Shown piece by piece: positions 1 through 6,797 of a DNA stretch of 64,000 nt. The DNA comes from Bacillota bacterium. Lineage in GTDB: Bacteria; Bacillota; Clostridia; Christensenellales; Aristaeellaceae. Within the stretch, counting starts at the first letter, position 1, and each line of letters opens with the position of its first letter. A model generated the notes under the pieces. That model was given only the letters and a program-made list of their open reading frames with translations. It did not search any database and was not told the origin of the DNA. A program made the translations under genes and the position numbers. The stretch lies in contig JAEZQK010000037.1 in assembly GCA_023413135.1 (NCBI GenBank), positions 38,559-102,558 on the forward strand. Direction: 5' to 3'.

Positions 1-130
1 CCATATCCAGCCGGTGATTGGCACCACAAATCCCGCCCGCGTAAAGGAAATCGCCGCCGCGGCGGAGGTTAAGTTAAGCCGGGAAGAGTGGTATGAAATT
101 TACTTGAAGGCGGGGAATACGCTGCCGTAA
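1..130 (+). CDS. Aldo/keto reductase, C-terminal end only
   Basis: The reading frame starts at base 2 and ends at the TAA at 128-130. About 42 residues remain, including IQPVIGTTNPARVKEIAAA and the ending LSREEWYEIYLKAGNTLP. This tail matches the C-terminus of NADPH-dependent aldo/keto reductases of the YdhF (COG4989) group, where GTTNP helps bind the cofactor phosphate and the REEWYEIY..AGN..P ending is typical. The start lies outside the window, so catalytic residues cannot be checked. A hairpin terminator follows directly. Confidence 0.75.
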   Translation, partial: HIQPVIGTTNPARVKEIAAAAEVKLSREEWYEIYLKAGNTLP

Positions 131-153
131 CAGGCAACAGTTTTTTAATAAGC

Positions 154-190
154 AAAGGGATGGCTGATACGCCGTCCCTTTGTTCTTTCT
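154..190 (+). terminator. Rho-independent terminator after the aldo/keto reductase
   Basis: Arms AAAGGGATGGC (154-164) and GCCGTCCCTTT (171-181) pair with one G-U over a 6-base loop and are followed by the T-rich GTTCTTTC. The position is right for ending the upstream gene. Confidence 0.7.
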
Positions 191-214
191 ATTGTTCCTT
201 CTCAAGAAAACGTA

Positions 215-243
215 TTGACGAATTTCGATTTGAGACACATAAT
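215..243 (+). promoter_or_regulatory. Sigma-A type promoter of the arsR operon
   Basis: TTGACG (215-220), a 17-base spacer and CATAAT (238-243) lie about 37 bases upstream of the arsR start. A dyad overlaps the expected transcription start. Confidence 0.7.
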
Positions 244-245
244 AG

Positions 246-267
246 AATCCATCGAATAGATTGGATT
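246..267. promoter_or_regulatory. Candidate ArsR operator dyad
   Basis: AATCCA (246-251) and TGGATT (262-267) form a perfect 6-base inverted repeat. The inner bases ATC and GAT extend it with one bulged T. It lies between the -10 box and the arsR start, where an autoregulatory ArsR protein would block transcription. The function is inferred from position only. Confidence 0.45.
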
Positions 268-279
268 TGAGGTGATGGG

Positions 280-594
280 ATGGCGGATACGCATAAGGAT
301 CATGCCAGGGTGTTCAAGGCGCTGTGCGACGAAAAGCGGCTGGAAATACTGGCGATGCTGCGGGGCGGCGAGAAGTGCGCCTGCGTACTCCTTGCGCAGA
401 TGGATATCAGCCAGTCCACGCTTTCTTACCATATGAAGATATTGTGCGAGTCGGGGATTGTGGAGAACTGGCAAGTAGGTAAGTGGACGCATTACCGCAT
501 CAGCCGGGAGGGCAGCCGCTATGCCGCTGAATTGCTGGGTGTTCTGACAGCAGAAGCAGTGCTTGATTCGCCATCGGAACCCAACTACTACTGA
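280..594 (+). CDS. arsR: ArsR/SmtB-family metalloid-responsive repressor
   Basis: A 104-residue winged-helix repressor expected to release DNA when arsenite or a similar thiophilic ion binds. The N-terminal half (FKALCDEKRLEILAML) is the ArsR dimer/HTH start. The motif KCACVLLAQ puts Cys33 and Cys35 where classical ArsR proteins carry ELCVCDL, the trivalent-arsenic site. The recognition helix region QSTLSYHMKILCESGIV is well conserved. GAGGTG at 269-274 supports this ATG. The gene heads a cluster with an ArsP-like permease, a thioredoxin-fold protein and an arsenate reductase, which supports arsenic sensing. A promoter and dyad lie just upstream. The effector is inferred from the cysteines and the neighbours. 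Confidence 0.88.
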   Translation: MADTHKDHARVFKALCDEKRLEILAMLRGGEKCACVLLAQMDISQSTLSYHMKILCESGIVENWQVGKWTHYRISREGSRYAAELLGVLTAEAVLDSPSEPNYY

Positions 595-599
595 AGGGA

Positions 600-621
600 C
601 CGCCCTTGGGACGGCTTTTTT
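600..621 (+). terminator. Weak hairpin plus T-run after arsR
   Basis: CCGCCC and GGGaCGG pair across a very short loop just after the arsR stop, followed by six T (616-621). It may attenuate transcription into the permease gene rather than end it, because no separate promoter for the permease is obvious. Confidence 0.4.
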
Positions 622-685
622 AAGATACGATACATCGAAAAAATTCAATATGTTTGTCCCGCTGGAAAGGGGAGGGAAAACTACT

Positions 686-1699
686 ATGCAGGAATTATCA
701 TCTGTCTGGAATTTTATTCAAACGCAAGTTCTTGGCATGAAATGGCTGAGCGAATTGATCGGGAGCGGCTTGGCAGCTCTGGGACTTGATGTAAACGGCA
801 GCATCGGCGGCAGCATCCATTTCTTCCTATATGATGTTGTCAAAATCTTGGTGTTGCTATCGGTGCTGATTTTCATCATTAGCTATATTCAGAGCTATTT
901 TCCGCCAGAGCGGACAAAGCGCATACTGGGCCGGTTCCATGGGATTGGCGCAAATGTGCTGGCCGCGCTGCTGGGCACGGTAACGCCCTTTTGCTCCTGT
1001 TCATCCATCCCGCTTTTTATCGGCTTTACCAGTGCCGGGCTGCCCCTTGGCATGACATTTTCCTTTCTGATATCGTCACCCCTGGTGGATTTGGGCTCTC
1101 TTGTGCTTTTGATGAGCATTTTCGGCTTGAAGGTCGCCATTGCCTATGTGCTGCTGGGCCTTGTGCTGGCGGTAATTGGCGGCACGCTGATCGGCAGGTT
1201 GAAAATGGAGAAGCATATCGAACCCTTCGTGCTGACGGCGGGCCGGGTAGAAGGTACCATTCCTGACATGACCAAAGGTGACCGGGTATCTTACGCGTGG
1301 GATCAAGTTCGTTTTATCGTGAAAAAGGTGATCCTGTATGTGCTTGGCGGAGTTGCGATTGGCGCTGCGATCCACAACTGGATCCCGGAAAGCCTGATCC
1401 AGAATATTCTGGGCAGCGGAAACCCTTTCTCCGTTCTTCTGGCTACGCTGGTGGGCGTGCCCATGTATGCCGACATATTCGGCACCATCCCCATTGCGGA
1501 AGCGCTATTTTTTAAAGGGGTAGGCCTTGGTACCATTTTATCGTTCATGATGGCCGTCACCGCCCTATCCCTGCCCTCCATTGTCATGCTGCGCCGGGCT
1601 GTGAAGCCCAGGCTGCTGGCGTTGTTTGTGGGGATCGTGACGGTGGGGATCATACTGATTGGATACATGTTCAATGCGTTTCAATATTTGTTGATATAA
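686..1699 (+). CDS. ArsP/DUF318-family permease (COG0701)
   Basis: A 337-residue integral membrane protein with about eight hydrophobic segments. It is a member of the ArsP_1 permease family, whose studied members export organoarsenicals such as methylarsenite. The hallmark is TPFCSCSSIPLF, with Cys103 and Cys105 at the start of a membrane helix; equivalent cysteines bind trivalent arsenic in ArsP. A second repeat near the C-terminus (GVPMYADIFGTIPIAEALF) is also typical. The open frame extends upstream to 563 and would overlap arsR, but GGGGAGGG lies just ahead of the ATG at 686, so that start is chosen. The thioredoxin-fold gene follows 12 bases later. The exact substrate is uncertain, since the family is broad. 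Confidence 0.82.
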   Translation: MQELSSVWNFIQTQVLGMKWLSELIGSGLAALGLDVNGSIGGSIHFFLYDVVKILVLLSVLIFIISYIQSYFPPERTKRILGRFHGIGANVLAALLGTVTPFCSCSSIPLFIGFTSAGLPLGMTFSFLISSPLVDLGSLVLLMSIFGLKVAIAYVLLGLVLAVIGGTLIGRLKMEKHIEPFVLTAGRVEGTIPDMTKGDRVSYAWDQVRFIVKKVILYVLGGVAIGAAIHNWIPESLIQNILGSGNPFSVLLATLVGVPMYADIFGTIPIAEALFFKGVGLGTILSFMMAVTALSLPSIVMLRRAVKPRLLALFVGIVTVGIILIGYMFNAFQYLLI

Positions 1700-1711
1700 G
1701 GAGGAATGGTT

Positions 1712-2065
1712 ATGGCGCTGTTTTCATTTGATAGGAAGGTCAAGTCTGTTACCGTAAAGGTGGAGCCGGAGGCTAAACCTGCCTGCTGCTGCGGTGGGGG
1801 ATGCGGCGAGGCAAAGGAAAGCCGCTTTATTGTGCTTGGAGCCTGCTGCGACAAGAGCCGGACCACGTATGCAAATGTGAAGCAGGCTGTGAAGGAAATG
1901 GGCTTTGGGGAAGAGGTTAAGAACATTGGAGATGCGCTGGAGATCGCCACATACGGCGTGATGCAGACACCCGCCCTCGTCGTGGACGGCAAGGTTGTAT
2001 CATCCGGCAGGCTGCTGAAAGTGGAAGATGTGAAGGAGATTCTTGAAAAGCTTGAGGTGAAGTAA
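1712..2065 (+). CDS. Small thioredoxin-fold protein (redox-active disulfide protein 2 type)
   Basis: A 117-residue protein with a thioredoxin/glutaredoxin-like fold of the kind often encoded beside DUF318/ArsP permeases. The C-terminal part (YGVMQTPALVVDGKVVSSGRLL) has the cis-Pro region of the fold. The usual GxxCxxC active site reads GACCDKS, so the first cysteine (Cys46) is kept but the resolving one is Ser49. A separate Cys-rich patch (Cys25-27 and Cys31) precedes the fold. AAGGAGG at 1698-1704 fits the ATG at 1712 (7-base spacing) better than the ATG at 1706. It probably hands electrons or metalloid to the permease system. The role is inferred. Confidence 0.75.
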   Translation: MALFSFDRKVKSVTVKVEPEAKPACCCGGGCGEAKESRFIVLGACCDKSRTTYANVKQAVKEMGFGEEVKNIGDALEIATYGVMQTPALVVDGKVVSSGRLLKVEDVKEILEKLEVK

Positions 2066-2158
2066 ATTGGTTTCCGTCATAAAGTGGGTATAATATGAAT
2101 GTGGGGCATTGAAGGATGCGCGTGCATCGGCCCCCGATCTTATGAGGAGGGAATCATT

Positions 2159-2584
2159 ATGTTGCCCAAGGTAGCCTTTATCTGCACCCACAACGCCTGC
2201 CGAAGCCAGATTGCCGAGGCGCTAAGCCGCCATCTGGCCAGCGACACGTATGAAAGTTATTCCGGCGGCACGGATATAAAAGATGCGATCAACCCTGATG
2301 CTATACGGCTTTTAAAGCAGAATTACGGCATAGATATGGAAAAATTGCAGCGCCCCAAAATGCTGAACGAACTGCCTCCTGTGGATATCGTTGTGACCAT
2401 GGGGTGCGGTGTGGCCTGCCCATACTTGCCGTGCAAACATATGGAGGACTGGGAGCTTGACGACCCCACGGGCAAAAGCGACGAGGAATTTACAGACGTG
2501 ATCAGGAAGATAGAGGACAAGGTGTTGAGCCTGAAGAAAAGGATTCAGGACGGAACGGTTTTTAGCGAGGAACTGTTTGCATGA
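2159..2584 (+). CDS. arsC: Arsenate reductase, low-molecular-weight phosphatase fold
   Basis: A 141-residue protein of the LMW tyrosine phosphatase/thioredoxin-coupled arsenate reductase family, which reduces arsenate to arsenite. The P-loop CTHNACR gives Cys9-X5-Arg15, followed by SQIAEAL. A second cysteine-rich segment, GCGVACPYLPC, lies where the relay cysteines of ArsC occur, and WELDDPTGKSDEEF carries the general-acid Asp of the DP motif. The frame is open from 2099, but GAGGAGGG lies just before the ATG at 2159 and the family starts at this point. It is the last gene of the arsR cluster and is followed by a strong hairpin. Confidence 0.87.
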   Translation: MLPKVAFICTHNACRSQIAEALSRHLASDTYESYSGGTDIKDAINPDAIRLLKQNYGIDMEKLQRPKMLNELPPVDIVVTMGCGVACPYLPCKHMEDWELDDPTGKSDEEFTDVIRKIEDKVLSLKKRIQDGTVFSEELFA

Positions 2585-2602
2585 GTTGACAAGACATAGA
2601 AA

Positions 2603-2637
2603 AAGCGGCGGAGCGGGTCACTCCCGCGCCGCCGCTT
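2603..2637. terminator. Bidirectional terminator hairpin between convergent operons
   Basis: AAGCGGCG and CGCCGCTT form the outer stem, with GCGGG and CCCGC inside. The best T-run is on the minus strand (TTTTTC after the stem), so it suits the minus-strand operon ending at 2709 and can also stop arsC transcripts. Confidence 0.75.
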
Positions 2638-2708
2638 CTTGCGCTTTCGCTATCCACTAGATCATGCCATATGCGTTGGGTAGATACAGAGTTATAGTAT
2701 TGAAATTC

Positions 2709-3155
2709 TCACTTGCTTTGAATATATTCTTCCATGATACTGGCGGCGCTTTCCACCAGTCCTGGGCAGATCTCAGCTTGAGAGCGAGGCTGCGCCTCGG
2801 CATTGGGGTAGGGGTTGCCTTCTGCATCGCGCCCTATAAGCTCCTTGCAAAGGAAGGAGCCGTTCTTTTCCTTGAATTCATTCACCAGCGACTGGGCGAG
2901 CCGGTAATGCTCCATTTTTGTATCGGTATCCTTGGGATCGGTATAGCCGTATTTCATGCCGAATACCATGGCCATGCCGCTCACCGCGCCGCATACCTCC
3001 CGCAGCCTGCCGATGCCCCCGCCAAAGGGCGCGGCCAGCTTCAGCGCCGTTTCCAGCTCCATGCCGGTCTCATCGCAGAAGGCGGCAAATACGGCCTGTG
3101 CACAGTTATATCCCTGGTCAAACAATTCCCTGGCTCTTTTTGCGTGGTTTTCCAT
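2709..3155 (-). CDS. C_GCAxxG_C_C family redox protein (copy 1)
   Basis: A 148-residue soluble protein of the C_GCAxxG_C_C family (Pfam PF09719), a putative redox-active, cysteine-rich group with no settled biochemical role. Conserved parts are YNCAQAVFAAF, the glycine-rich PFGGGIGRLREVCGAVSGMAM and the later cysteines in SFLCKELIG and ICPGLV. The open frame runs to 3194, but GAGGTG sits before the ATG at 3155. It is a close paralogue of 4332-4811: the first 60 residues are nearly identical, which points to a local duplication flanking the split permease genes. It is the last gene of the DUF134 operon, 132 bases after the second half-permease. Confidence 0.8.
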   Translation of the reverse strand: MENHAKRARELFDQGYNCAQAVFAAFCDETGMELETALKLAAPFGGGIGRLREVCGAVSGMAMVFGMKYGYTDPKDTDTKMEHYRLAQSLVNEFKEKNGSFLCKELIGRDAEGNPYPNAEAQPRSQAEICPGLVESAASIMEEYIQSK

Positions 3156-3206
3156 AGCGGACACCTCAATTCTATAGCGTAGCGGCAGGAGCATGGTTGG
3201 CTAATC

Positions 3207-3242
3207 AACAGCTTGCAACATATATCGACCCCAAAAGCTGTT
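3207..3242. repeat. Short inverted repeat between half-permease and C_GCAxxG gene
   Basis: AACAGCTT (3207-3214) and AAGCTGTT (3235-3242) can pair over a 20-base loop. There is no T-run, so it is more likely an intercistronic mRNA structure than a terminator. Confidence 0.35.
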
Positions 3243-3287
3243 TTATAAGTACTTTGGACGTGTTAACCCTCCGGATACGCCCTGATA

Positions 3288-3833
3288 TTACTCCCGCTCC
3301 GCCGCATTTTTGTATATTTCCGCTTTCTCATCACCGGTCAACAGTCTATCGGTCAGGAAGGCAATGAGGGCAATCCCTATCAGGTCCATCGCCAGCCGCA
3401 GGAGCATGAATTTTGGTCCCATGGAGGATGCCTCAAACAAAATCAGCGGTATTTTGGTGGTGGACCAGGCCCCCAGCATGATCAGCACATTTGTGAACCG
3501 GCTGCCCTTTTTCATCAGCACGGCGGCCACCGGGAAGGCGGCGTATAGTGGCCCGGCTGCTGCAGAACCGATGAGGAAAGCCAGCACTACACCCTTTAGG
3601 CCCGATCCTTCGCCCATGTATTTGACCATCGTTTCCCGCTTGATCCATACGTCCAGCAGCCCCAGCAGAATGAAGATGGGGGGAAGTACCCAGAGCATCT
3701 CCAGCAAATTCGTTAAGCTCAGTTCAAGGGATTTGACGCCTGTTTGGGGGAAAAATATCAAAAGCAGGATATTGACTGTGGCCATGACCAAAAACAGCTT
3801 GTACCGCTTTAAATGTTTTTTGAGCACACTCAC
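3288..3833 (-). CDS. Half-size COG0701-type permease, second half
   Basis: A 181-residue membrane protein with four or five hydrophobic segments, resembling one repeat of DUF318/ArsP permeases. GSAAAGPLYAAFPVAAVLMKKG resembles the second conserved helix pair of the family. It lacks the CSCSS cysteines seen in the full-length permease at 686-1699. Its start overlaps the stop of 3830-4303 by four bases (ATGA), so the two halves are translationally coupled and probably form one heteromeric transporter. The substrate is unknown. The neighbouring Cys-rich proteins and DUF134 regulator hint at a metal, metalloid or sulfur compound. Confidence 0.72.
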   Translation of the reverse strand: MSVLKKHLKRYKLFLVMATVNILLLIFFPQTGVKSLELSLTNLLEMLWVLPPIFILLGLLDVWIKRETMVKYMGEGSGLKGVVLAFLIGSAAAGPLYAAFPVAAVLMKKGSRFTNVLIMLGAWSTTKIPLILFEASSMGPKFMLLRLAMDLIGIALIAFLTDRLLTGDEKAEIYKNAAERE

Positions 3834-4303
3834 ATTGCCACCCCCATCACCAAAGCCACTGCAAGGGAAAAGAAAAAGGCTGCTATATTGCGGACCAGGG
3901 TGGATTTTCTGCCGAAGTACTTGATTTCAACAGGCAGAGTAACGATGCCCACCATCATCAACGTGGAGATGAAGGCTGCAATCTGCATATAGCCCGCGCC
4001 GCTTTTGAGCAGGGCCGCCGCCAGGGGAAAAGCCACAAAGCCGGGGATCAGCGTGATGGAGCCGACAACGGCGGCAATGATGACACCCAGCCAGCCCGAT
4101 TCCTTCCCAATAAGCTGCGATATCTGTTCCGGTGTAAGGACTGCCAGAAGTATGCCCAGGATAAGCAGGATGGGAAGAAGCTGAGGCAGTATATTCTCGA
4201 GGGACTTCCATGCCTTTTTCAGCGCCAGCAGCGTCTTTTCCTTGCTTTTCAGGGCGGATACAGCCAGCGCCAGGCCTGCGGCAATATACAATGCGATTGT
4301 CAT
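3830..4303 (-). CDS. Half-size COG0701-type permease, first half
   Basis: A 157-residue membrane protein with about four segments. VVGSITLIPGFVAFPLAAAL and STLMMVGIVTLPVEIKYFG resemble the conserved parts of DUF318-type permeases. The first hydrophobic stretch could serve as an uncleaved signal anchor. It lies 28 bases after the C_GCAxxG gene and shares an ATGA overlap with the second half-permease. The full-length permease at 686-1699 has both halves in one chain, so this pair looks like a two-gene version of the same architecture. Confidence 0.72.
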   Translation of the reverse strand: MTIALYIAAGLALAVSALKSKEKTLLALKKAWKSLENILPQLLPILLILGILLAVLTPEQISQLIGKESGWLGVIIAAVVGSITLIPGFVAFPLAAALLKSGAGYMQIAAFISTLMMVGIVTLPVEIKYFGRKSTLVRNIAAFFFSLAVALVMGVAM

Positions 4304-4331
4304 ATGCTGTTTGCCTCACTTTCCCTATGCA

Positions 4332-4811
4332 TCATTCGTGGTTGTGATCACATTCCCCGTGATTTTGGCAGCTTTGAATCAGATCATCCAAAATCTGGGC
4401 GGCACTGAATACCAGCGCGGGGCAGGGGCGGGTGTCGTAGTACTGTTGTGTCCTTTTTTCCGGAATGGGGTTGCCTGCACCGTCCAGCCCCAGCAAATCC
4501 CGGCAGATGAAGGAGCCGTGCCTTTCCTTGAATGTATTCACCAGCGATTGGATCAACCGGTAATGCTCTATTTTGGCTGCATCATCTTTGGGGTCGGTAT
4601 AACCGTACTTCATGCCGGCTGCCATTGCCATGCCGCTGACTGCGCCGCATACCTCCCTTAACCTGCCGATGCCGCCGCCAAAGGGGGCCGCCAACTTAAG
4701 CGCCGTTTCCAACTCCATGCCGGTTTCGTCCAAGAAGGCGGCGAATACGGCCTGTGCACAATTGTATCCCTGTTCAAATAATTCCCTGGCTTGTTCCGCA
4801 TGGTTCTTCAT
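4332..4811 (-). CDS. C_GCAxxG_C_C family redox protein (copy 2)
   Basis: A 159-residue paralogue of 2709-3155 with the same motifs (YNCAQAVFAAF, PFGGGIGRLREVCGAVSG, SFICRDLLG, RPCPALV). It adds a His/Cys-rich tail, CQNHGECDHNHE, that could bind metal and is missing from the other copy. It begins five bases after the DUF134 gene stop and belongs to the same transcript. The family is regarded as redox-active, with no proven partner. Here the split permease is the obvious candidate. Confidence 0.8.
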   Translation of the reverse strand: MKNHAEQARELFEQGYNCAQAVFAAFLDETGMELETALKLAAPFGGGIGRLREVCGAVSGMAMAAGMKYGYTDPKDDAAKIEHYRLIQSLVNTFKERHGSFICRDLLGLDGAGNPIPEKRTQQYYDTRPCPALVFSAAQILDDLIQSCQNHGECDHNHE

Positions 4812-4816
4812 TCAGA

Positions 4817-5215
4817 CTACCTCGTTTCATGGTTTTCATCCGTTGCAGCTTCTTCTTTTTCCATGCCTTGGACGGTGTGACGCCTGCGGCAGCCGCCACA
4901 GCGGCAGTGATTGCCGGCACCGCCGCAAAGCCTGTAATCACCCCCTTCGATCTTAAGCACCAACCCGTTCACCAGCGCCTTGGCCAGCTTTGTTCGCGCA
5001 TCGTTGTAGATGCGCTGCACAGTGGTGCGGGCGATGCCCATTTGACCGGCGCAGGTTTCTTGGGTGAAACCTTCCAGATCGATGAGGCGGACGGCTTCAT
5101 ATTCATCAATGGTCATCGGCACGAATGTTTCCCCGTCCGGCGGCTCATCCAAGGGGCCAAAGCAGTTGCAGGAGGGCATGCAGCAGACGTTCCGCCATTT
5201 TCTTGGCCGGGACAT
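4817..5215 (-). CDS. DUF134 family predicted DNA-binding protein
   Basis: A 132-residue DUF134 protein (Pfam PF02001) and probable regulator of the operon it heads. The N-terminal MSRPRKWRNVCCMPSCNCFG and MTIDEYEAVRLIDLEGFTQE are typical. The helix-turn-helix region MGIARTTVQRIYNDARTKLA resembles sigma-region-4 helices. A cysteine/histidine cluster (LCGGAGNHCRCGGCRRRH) near the C-terminus may bind metal or an Fe-S centre. The open frame extends to 5254, but AAAGGAGC before the ATG at 5215 and the family consensus both support this start. The promoter and a palindrome lie directly upstream, so autoregulation is likely. Confidence 0.85.
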   Translation of the reverse strand: MSRPRKWRNVCCMPSCNCFGPLDEPPDGETFVPMTIDEYEAVRLIDLEGFTQETCAGQMGIARTTVQRIYNDARTKLAKALVNGLVLKIEGGDYRLCGGAGNHCRCGGCRRRHTVQGMEKEEAATDENHETR

Positions 5216-5244
5216 ATTCCATCTGCTCCTTTCGTTTCCGGGAA

Positions 5245-5269
5245 CTATAGGCATTTGCCTTTTCTATAG
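5245..5269. promoter_or_regulatory. Candidate operator of the DUF134 operon
   Basis: AGGCA (5249-5253) and TGCCT (5256-5260) form a palindrome and are framed by two copies of the self-complementary CTATAG (5245-5250 and 5264-5269). It lies just downstream of the minus-strand -10 box, over the expected start point. Which protein binds is not known; DUF134 is the natural candidate. Confidence 0.45.
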
Positions 5270-5271
5270 CG

Positions 5272-5299
5272 ATTATATATTGTTTTGGGCATATGTCAA
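5272..5299 (-). promoter_or_regulatory. Promoter of the DUF134 operon
   Basis: On the minus strand TTGACA (5299-5294), a 16-base spacer and TATAAT (5277-5272) are both perfect consensus hexamers. Confidence 0.8.
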
Positions 5300-5353
5300 T
5301 AATTCTTCCGGATTTCCGATAGCTGTAACAAAAATAAAATCACAGGCTGCTGC

Positions 5354-5382
5354 TTGACAGGCGATCTTAAGGCAAGTAACAT
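5354..5382 (+). promoter_or_regulatory. Promoter of the zinc uptake operon
   Basis: TTGACA (5354-5359), a 17-base spacer and TAACAT (5377-5382), about 68 bases before the first gene. I could not identify a clear Zur box. Confidence 0.55.
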
Positions 5383-5450
5383 GAAGACAGTTCCCGAATT
5401 CAAATGAAAGCTGTACCGGAAAAAAGAAAAGCGGGAAGGAGGGGAGCGGC

Positions 5451-5762
5451 ATGAAAAAGTGCGCGTATGCAAAACGGGCCATAGCCTTGCTTGTTTGCGT
5501 ATGCCTTGCCGCGGCCTTCCTTTTTTCCGCCTGGTTTGCCACTGCGCATATCCATCATGACTGCACGGAGAACGACTGCCCCGTGTGTATGCTGATCCAC
5601 CGCTTATCGGATCTGCTTCGTAAGCTGGCAAGCGTCGTCATGCTGCTTGCGGCATCATTTCTTGCCGTCCTCACCGCCTTGCACGGCGCGGCGCCGTACC
5701 GCGCCTTTGAGGATGCCAGGGGAAACACCCCTGTCAGCCTGAAGGTACAATTGAACAATTGA
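5451..5762 (+). CDS. Small membrane protein with His/Cys metal motif, zinc operon
   Basis: A 103-residue protein with one hydrophobic segment at about residues 10-30 and another at about 63-80. Between them lies HIHHDCTENDCPVCMLIH, a dense set of His and Cys ligands that should face outside the membrane and could bind zinc. Small proteins with an H-x-H-H-D-C...C-P-x-C motif are often found ahead of zinc ABC transporter genes in Clostridia, as here (ZnuA starts 54 bases downstream). GGAAGGAGGGG before the ATG is a strong ribosome site. A metal-relay or sensing role is inferred; no function is established. Confidence 0.7.
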   Translation: MKKCAYAKRAIALLVCVCLAAAFLFSAWFATAHIHHDCTENDCPVCMLIHRLSDLLRKLASVVMLLAASFLAVLTALHGAAPYRAFEDARGNTPVSLKVQLNN

Positions 5763-5816
5763 GAAGCCTTCTTTGATTCCTGATGCTCTCAAAATGGAAT
5801 AGGAGGCTTTTTTGGC

Positions 5817-6797
5817 ATGAAAAAAATCATTGCTTTCATTCTTGCGGTCCTGCTTTTGGTATCTGTCTTTCCTTTTGGCACTGTTTTGGCGGATGAAAAA
5901 ATCAGCGTTGTTTCCACCATCTTCCCGCCCTACGACTTTGCCCGGGCCGTGGCGGGGGACAAAGCCGAGGTCAAGATGCTTTTGAAGCCCGGGGCTGAGA
6001 TACACTCCTTTGAGCCCACTCCCGCCGACATCCTGGCGATCCAGAACGCCGATGTGTTTTTGTACATCGGCGGGGAAAACGACGTGTGGGTGGATACCAT
6101 TCTTACATCCATGGATCTAAGCGGCAAGCAGATCGTCCGCCTGATGGACGCGGTGACGCCGGTGGAGGAGGAAACGGTGGAAGGGATGCAGGAGGAAGCG
6201 GAGGAGGAACACGAGGGTGAGGAGCCTGAGGGAGAGGAACAGGAACATGAACATGGGGAAGCCGAGTATGACGAACACATCTGGACCTCTCCCAAAAACG
6301 CCGCGCTGATGGTGAAGGCCGTTGCCGATGCGCTGTGTTTTGCGGATGCGGGCAACGAAAAAGTGTATCGGGAAAATGCCGCCGCTTATGTGAAGCAGAT
6401 TGAAGAGGTGGACGCTCAGTTCCAGGCTGTTGTGCAGGGAGCCGTCTACAAGATCATGGTATTCGGTGACCGCTTCCCCTTCCGTTATTTCGCGGATGCT
6501 TACGGGCTTGAATACCGGGCGGCCTTCCCCGGCTGCAGCACGGAGACGGAGGCCAGTGCGGCCACCATCGCCTATCTCATAGACACCGTACAGGCAAACA
6601 AGCTGCCCTATATTTATACCATTGAACTGAGCAACCAAAATGTCGCCTGGTCCATCAGCGAGCAGACCGGCGCGCAAATCCTGGTGCTCCAATCCTGCCA
6701 GGGTATATCCAGGGACGATTTTCAGGCGGGGGCGACGTATTTGTCCCTGATGCTTCAAAACGTGGAAAGCCTTCGGAAGGGGCTGGTGACGCCTTGA
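5817..6797 (+). CDS. znuA: Zinc ABC transporter substrate-binding protein
   Basis: A 326-residue exported metal-binding protein of the ZnuA/AdcA family (SBP_bac_9). Residues 1-25 form a signal peptide ending TVLADEK with no lipobox cysteine. VVSTIFPPYDFARAVAG and KPGAEIHSFEPTPADI hold the first metal histidine. A long, very acidic, His-dotted loop (about residues 113-152, ending EHEHGEAEYDEHIWTSP) is the family's metal-sampling loop and gives the second histidine. TIYT-like IYTIELSNQNVAWSI and VLQSCQGIS follow. The loop is dominated by Glu rather than His. znuC begins at the stop codon, so these genes are cotranscribed. Confidence 0.9.
   Translation: MKKIIAFILAVLLLVSVFPFGTVLADEKISVVSTIFPPYDFARAVAGDKAEVKMLLKPGAEIHSFEPTPADILAIQNADVFLYIGGENDVWVDTILTSMDLSGKQIVRLMDAVTPVEEETVEGMQEEAEEEHEGEEPEGEEQEHEHGEAEYDEHIWTSPKNAALMVKAVADALCFADAGNEKVYRENAAAYVKQIEEVDAQFQAVVQGAVYKIMVFGDRFPFRYFADAYGLEYRAAFPGCSTETEASAATIAYLIDTVQANKLPYIYTIELSNQNVAWSISEQTGAQILVLQSCQGISRDDFQAGATYLSLMLQNVESLRKGLVTP

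Noticed and set aside
895..1140. Antisense reading frames opposite the permease and similar frames elsewhere
   Set aside because: They have atypical composition, no ribosome sites and lie wholly opposite well-supported genes; they are shadows of the real coding strand.
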